A stretch of 64,000 nt of DNA from Chytridium lagenaria (GCA_025449115.1 JAHLKC010000015.1:1-64000); one strand, 5' to 3'; positions 1 to 12,605 are shown, counted from the stretch's first letter. Notes: generated by a model from the letters alone, not told the origin. Numbers and translations are program-made.

Positions 1-1775
1 TTTGACGGAAAATCCGCCAATCCTATAGTAAACATAAATTCCATGCTACCCATTTGAGTCATACAATATACATTTGACGGTGTTTCTGACATCTCTGCAA
101 AATTTGAGCAAATCTGACCATTAGATCTTGCCGCAGGACGGCGACAAGTCTACTAATTAATACTTAAGAAAATTTGTAACTTCCGACGCTTGTACGTCGC
201 TCAATTTTGACAATTTGATTGAGGGTTAAACCGGTTTCGAGATCGTCGCAACCAGGGCTACATTTGATATTAAGTCAAGTCACACAAAAAAATCGATAAC
301 CCTGTGGGGACCCCCATGTACCCAAGTCAATTTTATTGTGGTTTATATATAAAAAAGTACCTAACCTTCTAACCCACAGGCCCATTTAACCCTTAATTCC
401 CGCGTTTATGTAGACCATCCCGTTTCCTAAGTACTCTGGCACTCGGGAAGGGTGAACCTTAATAGAGTCACCTTGTATCACCCTAATTTGAGTCATCCAT
501 ATCGTTCCTGGTATTAATATCTATGCTTGTGCAAAGTATCAGCAAATTCTGACGATTTTTTTCCACGTTATACAGACTTGAAGTTAGAAATGTCCCGATT
601 TTGACGGATAATCCGCCAAACATATAGTAAACATAAATTCCATGCTACCCATTTGAGTCATACAATATACATTTGACAGTGTTTCTGACATCTCTGCAAA
701 ATTTGAGCAAGATCTGACCATTAGATCTTGCCCCAGGACGGCGACAAGTCTACTAATTATTACTTAAGAAAATTTGAAATTTCTGACGCTTGTACGTCGC
801 TCAATTTTGACAATTTGATTGAGGGTTAAACCGGTTTCGAGATTGTCGCAACAGGGGCTACATTTCATATTAAGTTAAGTCACACAAAAAAATCGATAAC
901 CCTGTGGGGACCCCCATGTAGCCCGTTCACTTTTGTTCCCATTTCATATTTCTATTTCTTGTTTTTTTAATTCATGTTTATAAGTTCATGCATATATTTA
1001 TTTCTAATTATTTATTTAGATATTCATACTATTTCTTAATGTATTTTCCTTTATTATATAATAAAAATACTGTATATTATATGCTCTCTTTTTCTTTTTT
1101 ACTTTCGTTGACTATTCTTATTTCGTAATTCAGTTTTGTTACATTCATCGGTGATTATATTTACTTTATCGTATGATGCAATTTCTGTCGATGATCTTAC
1201 GGCAGGTTTATATATAGAAAATACATAACCTTCTAACCCACAGGCCCATATAACATTCCCGCATTTATGTATACCATCCCGTTTACTAAGTACTCTAGCA
1301 CGCAGGGAGGGTGGACCTTAATAGAGTCACTTTGTACCACCCTATTCTGAGTGGTGCATATTGTTCCTGGTATTGATATCTATGCTTGTGCAAAGTATCA
1401 GCAAATTCTGACCATTTGTTTTCACGTTATACAGACTTGAAGTTAGAAATGTCCCGATTTTGACGGAAAATCCGCCAAACATATAGTAAACATAAATTCC
1501 ATGCTACCCATTTGAGTCATACAATATACATTTGACAGTGTTTCTGACATCTCTGCACAATTTGAGCAAGATCTGACCATTAGATCTTGCCGCAGGACGG
1601 CGACAAGTCTACTAATTAATACTTAAGAAAATTTGTAACTTCCGACGCTTGTACGTCGCTCAATTTTGACAATTTGATTGAGGGTTAAACCGGTTTCGAG
1701 ATCGTCGCAACAAGGACTACATTTCATATTAAGTCAAGTCACACAAAAAATCGATAACCCTGTTGGGACCCCCAT
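1..1775. repeat. Three tandem copies of a long non-coding repeat
   Basis: The same block starts at 1, about 601 and about 1457. Each copy opens with TTGACGGA(A/T)AATCCGCCAA, an imperfect palindrome with 8-base arms, and continues through the same landmarks: a motif around TTTGAGTCATACAATATACA, the AGATCTTGCC..AGGACGGCGACAAG stretch, GACGCTTGTACGTCGC, and a closing GTGGGGACCCCCATGTA. Copies differ by scattered substitutions. The first period is about 600 bases; the second is about 856 because of an extra AT-rich segment; the third is cut off near 1775. No protein-coding signal is visible. It could be a satellite-like array or the non-coding end of a transposon. Confidence 0.9.
918..1208. other. 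AT-rich insertion inside the second repeat copy
   Basis: About 290 bases of very AT-rich sequence sit in copy two at the point where copy one passes directly from the CCCCCATGTA motif to the GGTTTATATATA motif. It has no open frame of note. It is either an insertion in copy two or a deletion in copy one. Confidence 0.6.
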
Positions 1776-2633
1776 GTAGCCTAAGAGGCATAAATGCGTC
1801 GCTTATATAGACGTCGTGCCCTTATTCTTATTTCCTTATTCCCGTTCCATTCTTTTCCCTCTCGGGGTTTTTCATAGTTTTTCCCCATAGATACGAGAGA
1901 CGTTTTTATAGAAGGAAGGGCGGTCGACGTGGTATGCCAACTTATGACATGCTACCACGTTGGTCAAGATGCCTGTTGTTGTTATTGATTCCCCTTTATG
2001 TATTGTATTATTATTTGAAGAAAGTTGAATAGATTTACGTGCACCTCTGTAGTCCTGGATTGATCCCACCCATACATCCAGGCATGGCTGCCCTTGGGCC
2101 ATGCTTTCTTCATTCTTCTGTTATTCAATATTGTTTATTTAGTTGTACCTGCGGGCGCTCAGGGATTACGCCGCTGAGGGAGACTACACCTTGAACCAAG
2201 ACACTTGAGTCTAAGAAGGCCTGAGCCCTGGATAGACGCCTCTGTGGCATGATTCCTTCGAAGGTTTGGGTAGTATAACCACCTCTGCTCTATTCTCGAT
2301 TGCGATGACTGGCTATCTAGTTGCCTGTGAGTGGGAGCGCGGCATGAGCAGGGCCTTAGGTAGAAGAGATCAGATGAGAACATGTTAAAACGGCTTATTG
2401 CGGCGATTGCGAGGCCTTGTACACTACTAGGAGCGGATGGACTCCCTCCTTGATGACCCTTCCACTCTGGCGCGTTGGATCTCCGCCTGAGTACCTTTTT
2501 CCTTCCTTTTTCCTTCCTTTCTTTCATTTAGATTAGTATTAGAGCAGAACCACAGCAACTTAAATCCCCACTGTCACTAAAGGCAGAATAGGGCTTGACT
2601 CTTGATCTAGGAGTACCTCCTAGACGCTAGTCT
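1776..2633. other. Region between the repeat array and the copia element
   Basis: Short open frames lie on the minus strand (for example 2159-2527), but none has recognisable domains. The stretch near 1848-1915 resembles, in inverted orientation, the stretch near 9187-9240 beyond the copia element, so both may belong to an older sequence that the copia element split. I see no RNA gene here. Confidence 0.4.
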
Positions 2634-3221
2634 TGTCAGAGTGGGAACGTCAGTGTAAGTGAGGAGAGGAATAAAATAGTAGTGAAAATCTTGGATTGAA
2701 CAAGAAGATCACCTGGCCGTTTTTATAGGCAACAGTGTGCTGTTTGTGCTTAAACAGGAAGTCTCGTTGAAAGGGGAACTGTGCAAGTTCTTTCCTTCTA
2801 AGGTTATTTTATCTCCTTCGCGTTGAAGGGAATATCACCCTTTAAGTGACAAATTAATTTACGGTCAAAATAATGTTTGTGTAACCAGAAATTTCTGATT
2901 TTTGCTAAGTTCTTTTAACTATGACTTTCATGCAGATAATATGATTTCCTCACTTACACTAACATACCCTTGCAAAACTACAACCCTTAGTTCGGTGGAT
3001 ATCACCGAGGTTGATGATTATTTTGCAACGATAGTTAGTGTAAGTTGGGCCCAAATCATAATATGTGATGTAGTTAAGTAGCAGAGATGATTAGCGTGTC
3101 TTTAGAAAACTTACGCCAAATGGCGTGAAAATTTTCATCTAACCAAATCAATAAACATTTAAACATGACGACTTAAGTAAAGCAGTTTATTAAATTGGTT
3201 GCGTATGAACAGGATTTAACA
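2634..3221 (-). repeat. Left LTR (3' LTR of the copia element)
   Basis: A 588-base LTR starting TGTCAGAGTGGGAACG and ending GGATTTAACA. It matches the right LTR nearly base for base; visible differences are one- or two-base indels near its start. Confidence 0.93.
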
Positions 3222-3233
3222 CTCCCCCGCAAT
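3222..3233 (-). promoter_or_regulatory. Polypurine tract of the copia element
   Basis: Read on the minus strand, TTGCGGGGGAG abuts the 3' LTR. A purine-rich tract directly upstream of the 3' LTR is the expected primer for plus-strand DNA synthesis. Confidence 0.7.
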
Positions 3234-3342
3234 TTAAGAAAACTGCGGCTCTATTAAAGTTCGGCTTGTCGGAACAAACCCATGCTTTTACAATGTCTAG
3301 CGTGTGTTGACGCGTTGAGCGGCTTTGTGAAAAGATCCGCGA

Positions 3343-6300
3343 TCATGTTTTCTGACCAACAGTACCAGAGTTCAATTCGCTTTTCGTCGATTTGCTGGTT
3401 AATGTAGCGGTGTTTAACGTTGATGTGTTTAACACGGTGGTGATGAAGCGGGTTTTCGCGATGTCTATGGTAGAATCGTTATCTTGATAAATCACGGACA
3501 CACCGGGATGTGTCAGACGAGATTCTGTCATCAAGTTTTGATACCAAATCATTTCGCGTGTAGCTTCGTTTAAAGCGATAAGTTCAGCTTCACTCGAGGA
3601 TTGAGCTACAACTGTTTGCTTTTTGGATTGCCAGGAGATGGCGGCTCCACCGAATAAAACAACGTAACCGGTACGTGATCTGAAGTCATCTTCGCAGGCA
3701 TGACTTGCGTCTGCATAACAGATGGGAACTTCAGTGAGACTTGTGATAACGTGTTCGCCGTTTTGCAATCGTGAGATTGTCTTTGTATGAGCTTTTGTGT
3801 AGAAAAGACCCATGTCATAAGTACCGATGAGATAGCGTAAAACTCGTATAACCGCAGCGAAGTCGTGTTCATTGGGTTTGGCCTGATATTGGCCGAGTTT
3901 GCTTATTACAACGCAAGATCAGGTCGCGTTTTCTGTGCAAGATACGCGATACGTTGTAATAGTGATCGATACTGTGTTTGGCCATCTGGTGTGAGTGGCT
4001 TAGCATCTGGATCATGTTTCCAGTTGACAGCCATAGGGGTTGGCTTAGCCGTAACACCGGTTTCCCATAAGCCGCATGATTCTAATAAATGCCGAGTGTA
4101 GAACTGTTGGCAAATAAAAGTACCGTTATCTTTACGAATGACTTGGATTTTGGTTATCCAGTCCACCGCGCCTGAGGAACCAACTTTAAACCTTTCATCG
4201 GCGCGTGCAATGAATTGTTTGATAGCTGATTCGCGTTCAGCGAGTATAATGATGTCATCGACATATTGAATAGTATGGACTAAACAATCGAATTCCTCAA
4301 AATACTTCAGGAAATGGCAGACATCAGCACGATTGATAGTAAAACCGTTTTCTGAATACCATTGTTTAAGAGTATTGTACCACTCTCTTCCTGATTGGTG
4401 TAAACCGTAAAGAGCTTGAATAAGCTTGCAGACATAAGGAGTTCCGTCTTCTGTGAATCGCTCGAAACCATGAGGCATAATTAAGTAATTAAGCTCGTGT
4501 AAGGTTCCGTTGAGGTATGCACCTGTGATATCTATCTGATAGATAAACAGATTGAGTAAAACCCCAAGTGCTAAGAAGAAACGGATAGTCTTTGAGTTTG
4601 CTACTGGGGAGTAGACTTCGGTGTATTCCGTTCGGAATTTGGCTAAAACCCCGAGCGACCCATCGGGCTTTGAAACGGATCAAGTAGCCTTCTTGGTCGA
4701 ACTTGTGATCAAAGACCCAACGACCATCGATAAGATGTGCGTTGTCGGGTAAGACCACTTCTTCCCATGTTCCTCTGTCTTTGAGCTCATTGTACTCTCG
4801 AAGCATTGCGGCATACCAGTATTTGGCTTCATCAGGCCGAGACATAGCTTCTTCCACGGTAAGTGGGAGAGGTTTGATAGCTGACATTGGAATCCGTTCA
4901 GGTGGAACGGAGCTTGGAGCTGGAGTCGGGAAGACTATGTGTGCCGCGGAGGATTGACGCACTCTATGTGCTTCTTCATTCTCAAAAGTGATCTGGAGTA
5001 TTTTGGACCATTCTGGCGCAGGCGCCATAGATCGAGTCCGCGTGTATACTCCATCATCGCTTTCGGAATCAGATGACGGTTCTGGACTCTCTGGGGGTTC
5101 AATCCCTTCGTTGAGTTCATCATCATATGCTCCTCTGTCTGATGAGAGTCTGCATCTTCGTTATTAACGGAAAGAGGACTGAAGGAAGGTCCCGCGATGC
5201 TGTCTGAACTTGGTTCAGGTGACGGTTGATGTTCGCTAGCTGACGGTATGATTAACGTAACTGGATCAAAGGTGATCGTGTATTCAGTTTCGTCGTCATC
5301 ATCTACTTCCGTTAGTGGAATGGAAGTGTCTAGCATTGTATCCTCATCAGGTGATTCCCGAGATGGTGTTCTTTCTCTTTCTGCGTCTGGTGCATGTAGA
5401 GATTTCAGAGGATACGTGAACAATGCTTGTTCGAGGGTTTTCTGGCTAGGTTGATAACCAAGAAACACGTCTTTATGAAAGTAGACGTGATAATAATCTG
5501 GACGCGTCGGGTCCGGTAATTATAGACAGTTACAATTTTCATTGATTGTCCTTCATACCCCAGAAATAATCCTAACTCTGTTTTAGCATTTGTTCTTAAC
5601 GCGCGGCGCTGTTCCTTAAACAAGTATATGCTAACAAGAGTGCCGAAGGCATGGATTTTTGATAAATCTGGTTGACGATTGAGAAATCGTCGGTATGGAA
5701 TATCCTTAATGGTTGAATGCCATAGGACGTTCTTCGTTAATGCACCATACTCTAGTGCATACGAGTATAATGACATAGGCAGCTTTGCCTGTGTAAGCAT
5801 ACATGAGGCGATGATTTTCAAACTTCTAATTGATCGTTCAGCTAACCCGTTAAATTCTTTCGAATAGGGTGGTGATGGAACAACAGATATAGGTGGAAGT
5901 TTGTTAGAGCAGAAATCACGAAGAGTATTCGTGAGGATTTCACCAGAATCGGTTCGGAGTTCAGCGACGTGTTCTCCTGATTCATTCTCTAATTGACAGA
6001 TCATCGAAATAGTAACGGAGACGATTGCGACTTATCCTTCACAAAGCGGATGTTTATGAAGCGCGTGTATTCGTCAACGAAAGGTATCCAGTAATGTTCA
6101 CGTTGTATGCTTTGACACGGTAGAGGTACTGTATCAGCGTGAAGTCGGAAAAGTTTCCGTGGTGCTGGATGCGTCGTCGCGTATATTGGACGCTGGACGG
6201 CTTTGTTTTGAGCGCAGATTAAACAGTTTTCAATAATTGAGGAGTTAATGAAATCAATGTTTGTGCGTCAAAATGCAGTTTATTTAACTGTGCATCTACA

Positions 6301-8441
6301 TGAGTCATCGTTCGAATGATAATTCGGGGATGAACGTGTCCAAATCGTTTGTGCAGTAAAACGATCTCCTTTATGAACGCGTCTGTTCTTCTTTCTAGAA
6401 GTCCAGCTGTAGAAGTACGATTAGTGTGAGCGACTATAATCGGTTTGACTAAACTTACATCAAAGTCAATAAGTTCAGCGTCACTTGCGTCGGTACTGAC
6501 TGCGTTCCCAAAGGGACTCCAGTACTGTGACCTTCCGCGTCTGTAGTGTTGCAACACTCAATCCAGGTTTCGAGATCGAAGTCCTGGTCAGACGAAGGGT
6601 GAATGGGCTGAGAAGCGTCCATGACGGTTGAAGATGCTCGGTGGGCTTCAACCGTTGTATCCATCGGAGCCGGAGCCGTGGAGTATGATGAGAGTAGGTG
6701 ATAAAGGTCACCAACACGGCGGCCGATATTGATACTCCTGCCTTCTCTGTTAAGATATAAGTATACCTCGTCGGCGGAGAAGACGATAAGATCCTGGGAT
6801 CCCTCAATCATCCCAAGGACAGAGCAGAGTGGTTCTGCAAGGTCAGGAACAAAGAGAACGTTTTTGATGACGCGTTGATGATCACCAAACGTGTAGACAA
6901 TATCCCCATACCCGCGGACAGGTACGGTTCTATCATCTGCAAGGTAGACCTTGCCTTCACTGTCTGCGGGAAGATAGTGGAGTCGTTCAAAGAGGTTCTC
7001 ATCCGGTGTCATCCAAGTGGATGCACCTGAGTCAATGAGAGATCCGACTTTGACGTTAAGAGCCTTATGAGCCTTAAGTTCAGCAACGATCTGATCGTTT
7101 ACCTCACTTGGAATGGTCTCAATAGACTGTTGATGCCGAACGCGATTGCCTTTGAAGTGCCGTTTGACGATTGCCGTGATGTCATCATTGCTGAGGGGAA
7201 TCTCAACGTGATTGGCTTTTGTCTTGGCCTTGGTGGCTGTCGGTTTGGTTGTATTGTTGTCGTCCACCTCCATTGCGTCGGATCTTGTCTTTGCTTGCTT
7301 GGCGTCGGCGATGATCGACTTGAGAACAGGGCAGTCCTCAGCCTTATGCTCCTTCTTGCAGATTCCACAATGAGACTTTGACGTTGGCGTGTTATGCTGC
7401 TTCTTCTGCTTTGTCACCCGACCCTTGGAGTTCTGTTTAGAACCCTTTTGGGCGCGACACTCGCGATCATCATGAAAGCATTCACCGTGGATGGTGCAGT
7501 GCTTGATCTCCCGCAGCGATGACTTCGGCGTTTTCCTGTTCTTGCTCTCAACTTTTGCTTTACGAGCCCTGGCGTTAAGGACGTGGTTTTCAGACAAAGA
7601 TGCATTGGCTTCAAGTTGCTTCAAAGCTGTTTGCACTTTCGTCTTAAACTGGTCCACACCTTGGGTGTAGTAGTTAGCAGGTGCCGGAGCACCCTCAGCG
7701 AGAGCAGGAAGGAAGGATGCCGAGCCACCATCATTGACCTTGACGGCAAGGCCAGTGAATTCAGGGACTGATGGAGTGTTATGGGTGAACTTGGCGACAA
7801 GAAGATCGAGCATTTGCCGTTTGTCGGTGTCGTCGCGTAGATCCGCTCGTGAGCTTCCACTAAGTCAATGACTGACTCCAGGTAAGTGATGATCTCCTGA
7901 AGGGAAGCCGATTCACGAAGTTGGAGTTGGGACCATCGCACGTTCCACTGCTGTCCAGCCTGACCGTCCAGATTTCCAACAGTATAGAGCTGACGAAGGG
8001 CAGTTACTTGCTCGGAAGCGTTCACCAATCCTTCAACACGTTTTCGATCACCGGATTGAAAACACTCATCAAGGATAGCCTTTGCAACCTCGTTGGACTG
8101 CAAAGCCTTCTCCCGACGCGTGAGTTCACGATCAAAGTGTGCACGCTCTTGTTGGTAGCTATTAGACCGAGCGGTCCAGTTAGCCATGAGGAGTCGGAAA
8201 TCCTCAAAATCAGCGGGATCAGCTGGAACAACAGGTGGATCGCCAGGAGCGGGAATGACGGGAGGAGCAACGGGAGGAGGAATAACAATACCAGCATCGT
8301 AAAGATGAGAACACCTTTGGATTGCGCGTAAATACGCACTTTCCTCATGTGTTCATCAAACTCAACAACAGTGGTGCCCTTAAACCTCGGCGGACGAAGA
8401 ATGGAAGAGCCAGTTGAAGAAAGGGAAGTGGTAGTAGACAT
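3343..8441 (-). pseudogene. Copia Gag-Pol coding region, frame-disrupted
   Basis: The polyprotein starts at 8441 (MSTTTSLSS) and runs through several frames. Gag occupies about 8441-7400; zinc-knuckle-like cysteine clusters (for example CGICKKEHKAEDC) lie near 7340-7380. The protease motif LIDSGAS is near 7030. The GAG-pre-integrase signature LLHKRFGH is near 6350. Integrase core residues, including the E in the NGLAERSIRSLK segment, lie at 6004-5405. Reverse transcriptase spans about 4950-3900 with YVDDIII near 4260. RNase H spans about 3813-3343 and shows the usual SSSEAELIA segment. At least five frame changes are needed, including one soon after the Gag start. With LTRs this similar the insertion should be young, so the disruptions are either sequencing indels or very recent damage. 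Confidence 0.88.
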
Positions 8442-8470
8442 GGTGATGTACCAAACTTAAGGTAGTTTTG

Positions 8471-9056
8471 TGTCAGAGTGGGAACGTCGTGTAAGTGAGG
8501 AGAGGAATAAAATAGTAGTGAAAATCTTGGATTGAACAAGAAGATCACCTGGCCGTTTTATAGGCAACAGTGTGCTGTTTGTGCTTAAACAGGAAGTCTC
8601 GTTGAAAGGGGAACTGTGCAAGTTCTTTCCTTCTAAGGTTATTTTATCTCCTTCGCGTTGAAGGGAATATCACCCTTTAAGTGACAAATTAATTTACGGT
8701 CAAAATAATGTTTGTGTAACCAGAAATTTCTGATTTTTGCTAAGTTCTTTTAACTATGACTTTCATGCAGATAATATGATTTCCTCACTTACACTAACAT
8801 ACCCTTGCAAAACTACAACCCTTAGTTCGGTGGATATCACCGAGGTTGATGATTATTTTGCAACGATAGTTAGTGTAAGTTGGGCCCAAATCATAATATG
8901 TGATGTAGTTAAGTAGCAGAGATGATTAGCGTGTCTTTAGAAAACTTACGCCAAATGGCGTGAAAATTTTCATCTAACCAAATCAATAAACATTTAAACA
9001 TGACGACTTAAGTAAAGCAGTTTATTAAATTGGTTGCGTATGAACAGGATTTAACA
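8471..9056 (-). repeat. Right LTR (5' LTR of the copia element)
   Basis: A 586-base direct repeat of 2634-3221. For this minus-strand element it would carry the promoter. The primer-binding site should lie just left of 8471, but I could not match it to a tRNA with confidence. Confidence 0.93.
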
Positions 9057-9429
9057 GTCTTGTCACCTATTACGTGGTTCTCTACCTCTGTATGCCGGGG
9101 CTTAGGCAGAGGGGGCCATAGAGAGAACTTCACAATATTCACACACACATAAACGGCACATATGCGCGCCACCTCCTTCAATAAAATCCTATAAACGTGG
9201 GAAAAAGTATATATGAAAAACCCAAAGGGAAAAGAAGGAAGGATTCAATATGATGCTTAAATATACGCGTCAACCCAGGATATAACGGAACTCAACGGAC
9301 TTAGACAAAATTTCTTTATGAGTCATAGGCCATGTGAATAATGTAATTCTTCACAGGTAGTGGAAACTAGCCTGACCAAAACGCTCATGCCAATTTTTGA
9401 GCTTCTGATCTTTGTAGAAAAGTAGGAGG
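9057..9429. other. Flank of the copia element, no gene seen
   Basis: No convincing reading frame. The stretch 9187-9240 is an imperfect inverted match to 1848-1915. Confidence 0.4.
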
Positions 9430-11328
9430 AAGCAAGGTTAGCAACACGAGGTGCATTTAGTCAATGTCAAACCCTTGCGGTCCCCCTTTTCGCTAATTAA
9501 TGGCTTTTTCCCCAACTTTCTAATGTTAACGGTCATGGTGGCATGGTCAAACCAGACGTCATGTTCTTGAATCAATATTTTATAGACTGATAAAAGAGAT
9601 TCCGAGATTTCAGAAGATATCTCCACGTTATGTAGAACAATACCCCTTGAACGGGAAGTTTAACTGTTTCCCCCGTCGTCGTTAGCGTATGATTGTTCGC
9701 GCTTTGATAGACTAAAGGGTTGGTCATTGGACCGGCTATGGCATGGTCCAGTCGCCGACGTATGAGGTGTCCCGCACATCCCAAATCTACGCTGTTGGAT
9801 CCTGACGCGTACTTAGAGCTCAATAAAGACAAATGTATGTATATGATCACTTATTTTATTACATTGGAAAACCTCGAGTTCTTATACTAAGAGCTGGCAC
9901 AGTCGGCACAGGCCTAGCACAGTCGGCAAAGCCGCTGTTGTCATCACTGTGCCTGCACAGTCGCAGCACAGTTCCCGCACAGTCGATGACATGGAGGATA
10001 ACACGAAGAACAAAAACCAAGTAACTAAACAAACAGTAGAAAGACCAAGAGTCATTAACCAACATAATAGCGAAAACTAACAAGTGCATATAAGTGAAGA
10101 TGTAAAACCCAACATACGCAAGCACGTTCACGTTCTGGTGTAGGGGCACACTGAGAATGCAACGCGACAAACTAGACGATTTACAGATTGACAACCAGTA
10201 CACAAATGGGGTAAGGAGGCAGTGTAATAGGCAGAGGAAAGTTTATTGTCTTCAAGCACATCATCCTGGAACGTGGTTCCCCAACTCAAAACTGTACTGT
10301 CCTGTGAACTTTCCCCCCTTCCCTGCCACCCTTACCGGTCAGAGCCGGTTGATTTTGCGCATAAAAAAGGATTGCAATTAATTGTTTGGTGACCATGACA
10401 GCCACAATTTTTCGCAGGTATGGTAATGTCGATTTTTCCTCAAGCTGCTGCAATTAGGCCCCCGCAAGCACGGGCAGGGTGTCAATGGAGTCGTTGTAGG
10501 ATGAGACGTAGTTGGGGCAGGCAGAAGTTTGTTGTCCAGACAATGAGCCCGTGCATCAACTCCAGGTGATGGGCCAGCAGGTCCCGGTCGAATAAACGCA
10601 GCATGTCGGTCTTTAGCCAGAGTTTGCGAAGCATCTAGTTCGTGGAGGTAACCAATCACCTTGGAAAGCGTCGAATGCTTGTTCTGCTTGAAGACATTCT
10701 TGAGGCCGATGGTCTCATCCTTGTAAGGGGTCAACGCAAGCAGGAAATCAGGGTAGTAAGTCTCATCAGTCACCGGATGCCCAAGAGCCGCGAGCTTGTT
10801 CTTCCCTTCATCGAATTCTTCGGCCAATCGAAGAGGAGTCCAATGTTCCTGACAAAGCCAACCCAGTTCAGCCTTGATCTTGCCGATTGTCTGAGAAGAG
10901 TCATGCTGAAGAGAGATCTCAAACGCCTTGTATCGTGAACGGACAGAGTCATATGATTAAGCCGAGAGAAACCGCCTTCTCATCTTGTCGTCCATGTGCC
11001 CTACCATGACGTTCTCGATGGATGTCTCAACCTCATTCCACTGTCGAATCTTCTCCACCTCCGTAATGATTTCAACTACATTTGTGACAGCTCCCGTTGC
11101 GGCGTCTATGATAGCGGCAGGAACAATCGGAGCCGCTGTAACCTTAATGAGTAGATGAGACGGCTTGAGGACAGAGACCGCAAAATATCTCGTCGGTAAG
11201 GAGACATTATCAACTCGCTTGAGGACATGTACCTTCCACTCAGGGAAGTACTCCTTTGCATTTGCCTTCGTAAGTAGGCGATACGTTGACTTTGGATGGG
11301 ATGGATGGGATGCACTGGACGACGACAT
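9430..11328 (-). pseudogene. Degraded second copia-like Gag/protease relic
   Basis: Minus-strand pieces read as an older retroelement. 11328-10957 starts MSSSSASHPSHP and with 10952-10378 gives a Gag-like helical region containing LAALGHPVTDETYYPDFLLAL, typical of the UBN2/retrotransposon Gag family. Further along, about 9800-9440 encodes a protease-like section (DLGCAGHLIRR, then GETVKLPVQGV and ISESLLSVYKILIQEHDVWF) that follows the usual copia pattern from the protease active site to the NLLSV segment. Several stops and frame changes separate the pieces, and no integrase or reverse transcriptase follows. Its sequence differs from the intact neighbour, so it is another family. Confidence 0.6.
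9893..9990. repeat. Short GCACAGTCG-type repeat cluster
   Basis: The nonamer GCACAGTCG or close variants occur at about 9897, 9916, 9954 and 9976, with GCACAG and the reverse form CACTGTGC between them. It lies between the Gag and protease parts of the relic. Confidence 0.6.
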
Positions 11329-11339
11329 GGTTGGAGATG

Positions 11340-11864
11340 GTTCCGCAATTTAGTGATGCCGGAGACCAAACAAGTCGAAAGTCCGTCAATCCATGATCCG
11401 CTTACACCACCAGCCAAAACAACCTCACCGACCGAACGATTCCTCGCTTCGTCAATTGGTTGTTCGAGCTTTTAACTCAGACTCTTAATCTGTAAGCTAA
11501 GGTCAATAACCGTGAAGCTACAGGTAACACAAGTACCATTATATGTGGTGCAAATCTCAACCAAGAGAACTAAGTACATGAAATAAAGAGATACTGAAAG
11601 TTAACACTTACATTCCCAGTGTTTCTATTTTTCTGATAATTATTGCGTTTTTATAGTTTGAGGTTTCCGGTTGCATTTTTATGTACGTTTCGGTTCAATG
11701 TACAAAAAGGCTATCGGGTTCTCTTTCAAATCCTTTAAAGACGTCCGTGCTGCCATCGTCACCGCAAAAGTCCCTCCAAAACAACCAAGCATATACATTC
11801 AAACCCTTTCATTGCGATTCAATCCTCGTCATTACTATCATCGTCATCAACAAAACCCACCACA
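11340..11864. other. Intergenic, no gene seen
   Basis: No domain-bearing frame is visible. Its right end probably contains the promoter and leader of the gene starting at 11865. Confidence 0.4.
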
Positions 11865-12605
11865 ATGAACACCACTGCAAGAGCACAACCAATTTCTCCT
11901 TCCTCCCCACCCCTCGCTGAACTTGAAGTCGACACGGTCGACATTTCAGAAATGTACCGTCTTGATACCAATACTCCTTCAACACGACTCCCTCAACCTC
12001 ATTCAGCAGGCGACCGACCTTCCCGCACCATCTCCCCATCCGCTTTCCGAGTAACAGCCTCAAATCTTAAAACAACCCACAGCAGATCCCTGCCACCACC
12101 TCATTCAACAAACAATAAACCCATCTCCCCATCCACTGTTCCCATCACCACATCAACTTCACCTCCTCCAACTCTCACCAGGTCCCCGTCCCCTCCTCGT
12201 CGATGGCATTCCAACGCTTTGAAATTACAGACACCATGACCGAACACACCGACGAAGAAACATCAGACTTCTCCACAAACCTCCAACCCGTCTCCTTCCA
12301 CGCCCTCCTCGTTTCTATCTTCCCTCTCAACCTCGCACTGTCGGGCGTATGGGTAAAACTAATTTCACGAGTGGCTACTCGAACAGAGGATCTCTTCCCT
12401 ACCCTGTTCCAATGCGGGAACATTTGGGAGAGGAAAAGCTGTGCGTTCCATGCAACGTGGAACCCTTCCTTACCCTGTTGTCAACACTCAGAAAGAGGCG
12501 AATCAACGATGGTGTCGCTGCTTTTTGATCACGTTGGGGATCGTTCTCTTGGTCGTTGGTGGGATAATGGGACCCGTTCTCGCGTTGGTCATTTTTAAGA
12601 AATAA
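11865..12605 (+). CDS. Small proline/serine-rich protein with C-terminal membrane anchor (copy 1)
   Basis: I do not recognise the family. The N-terminal part (11865-12239, MNTTARAQPISPSSPP) is low-complexity and rich in Pro, Ser and Thr. The conserved end, recovered by comparison with the second copy at 16932-17299, is a basic segment (LTLLSTLRKRRINDGV) followed by a strong membrane span (ITLGIVLLVVGGIMGPVLAL) and a short tail ending in two lysines. That layout suggests a tail-anchored or single-pass protein with a cytoplasmic, disordered N-terminus. In this copy the frame must shift between the Pro-rich part, the middle and the anchor; the middle shifts occur at positions where copy 2 has a one-base different run. 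The extent is therefore approximate. Confidence 0.55.

Larger units (their letters stand above)
2634..9056 (-). mobile_element. Ty1/copia LTR retrotransposon, minus orientation
   Basis: A 6.4-kb element bounded by two almost identical LTRs beginning TG and ending CA. The flanks share GTCT (2630-2633 and 9057-9060; a fifth base is ambiguous), consistent with the short target duplication of copia integrases. A purine-rich tract lies just inside the left LTR, which is the 3' LTR for a minus-strand element. Internal coding order from right to left is Gag with zinc knuckle, aspartic protease (DSGAS), GAG-pre-integrase, integrase, reverse transcriptase (YVDD) and RNase H, the PR-INT-RT-RH order that defines Ty1/copia. 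Confidence 0.95.

Noticed and set aside
2159..2527. Basic minus-strand open frame near the copia element
   Set aside because: No domain and no continuation; low support.
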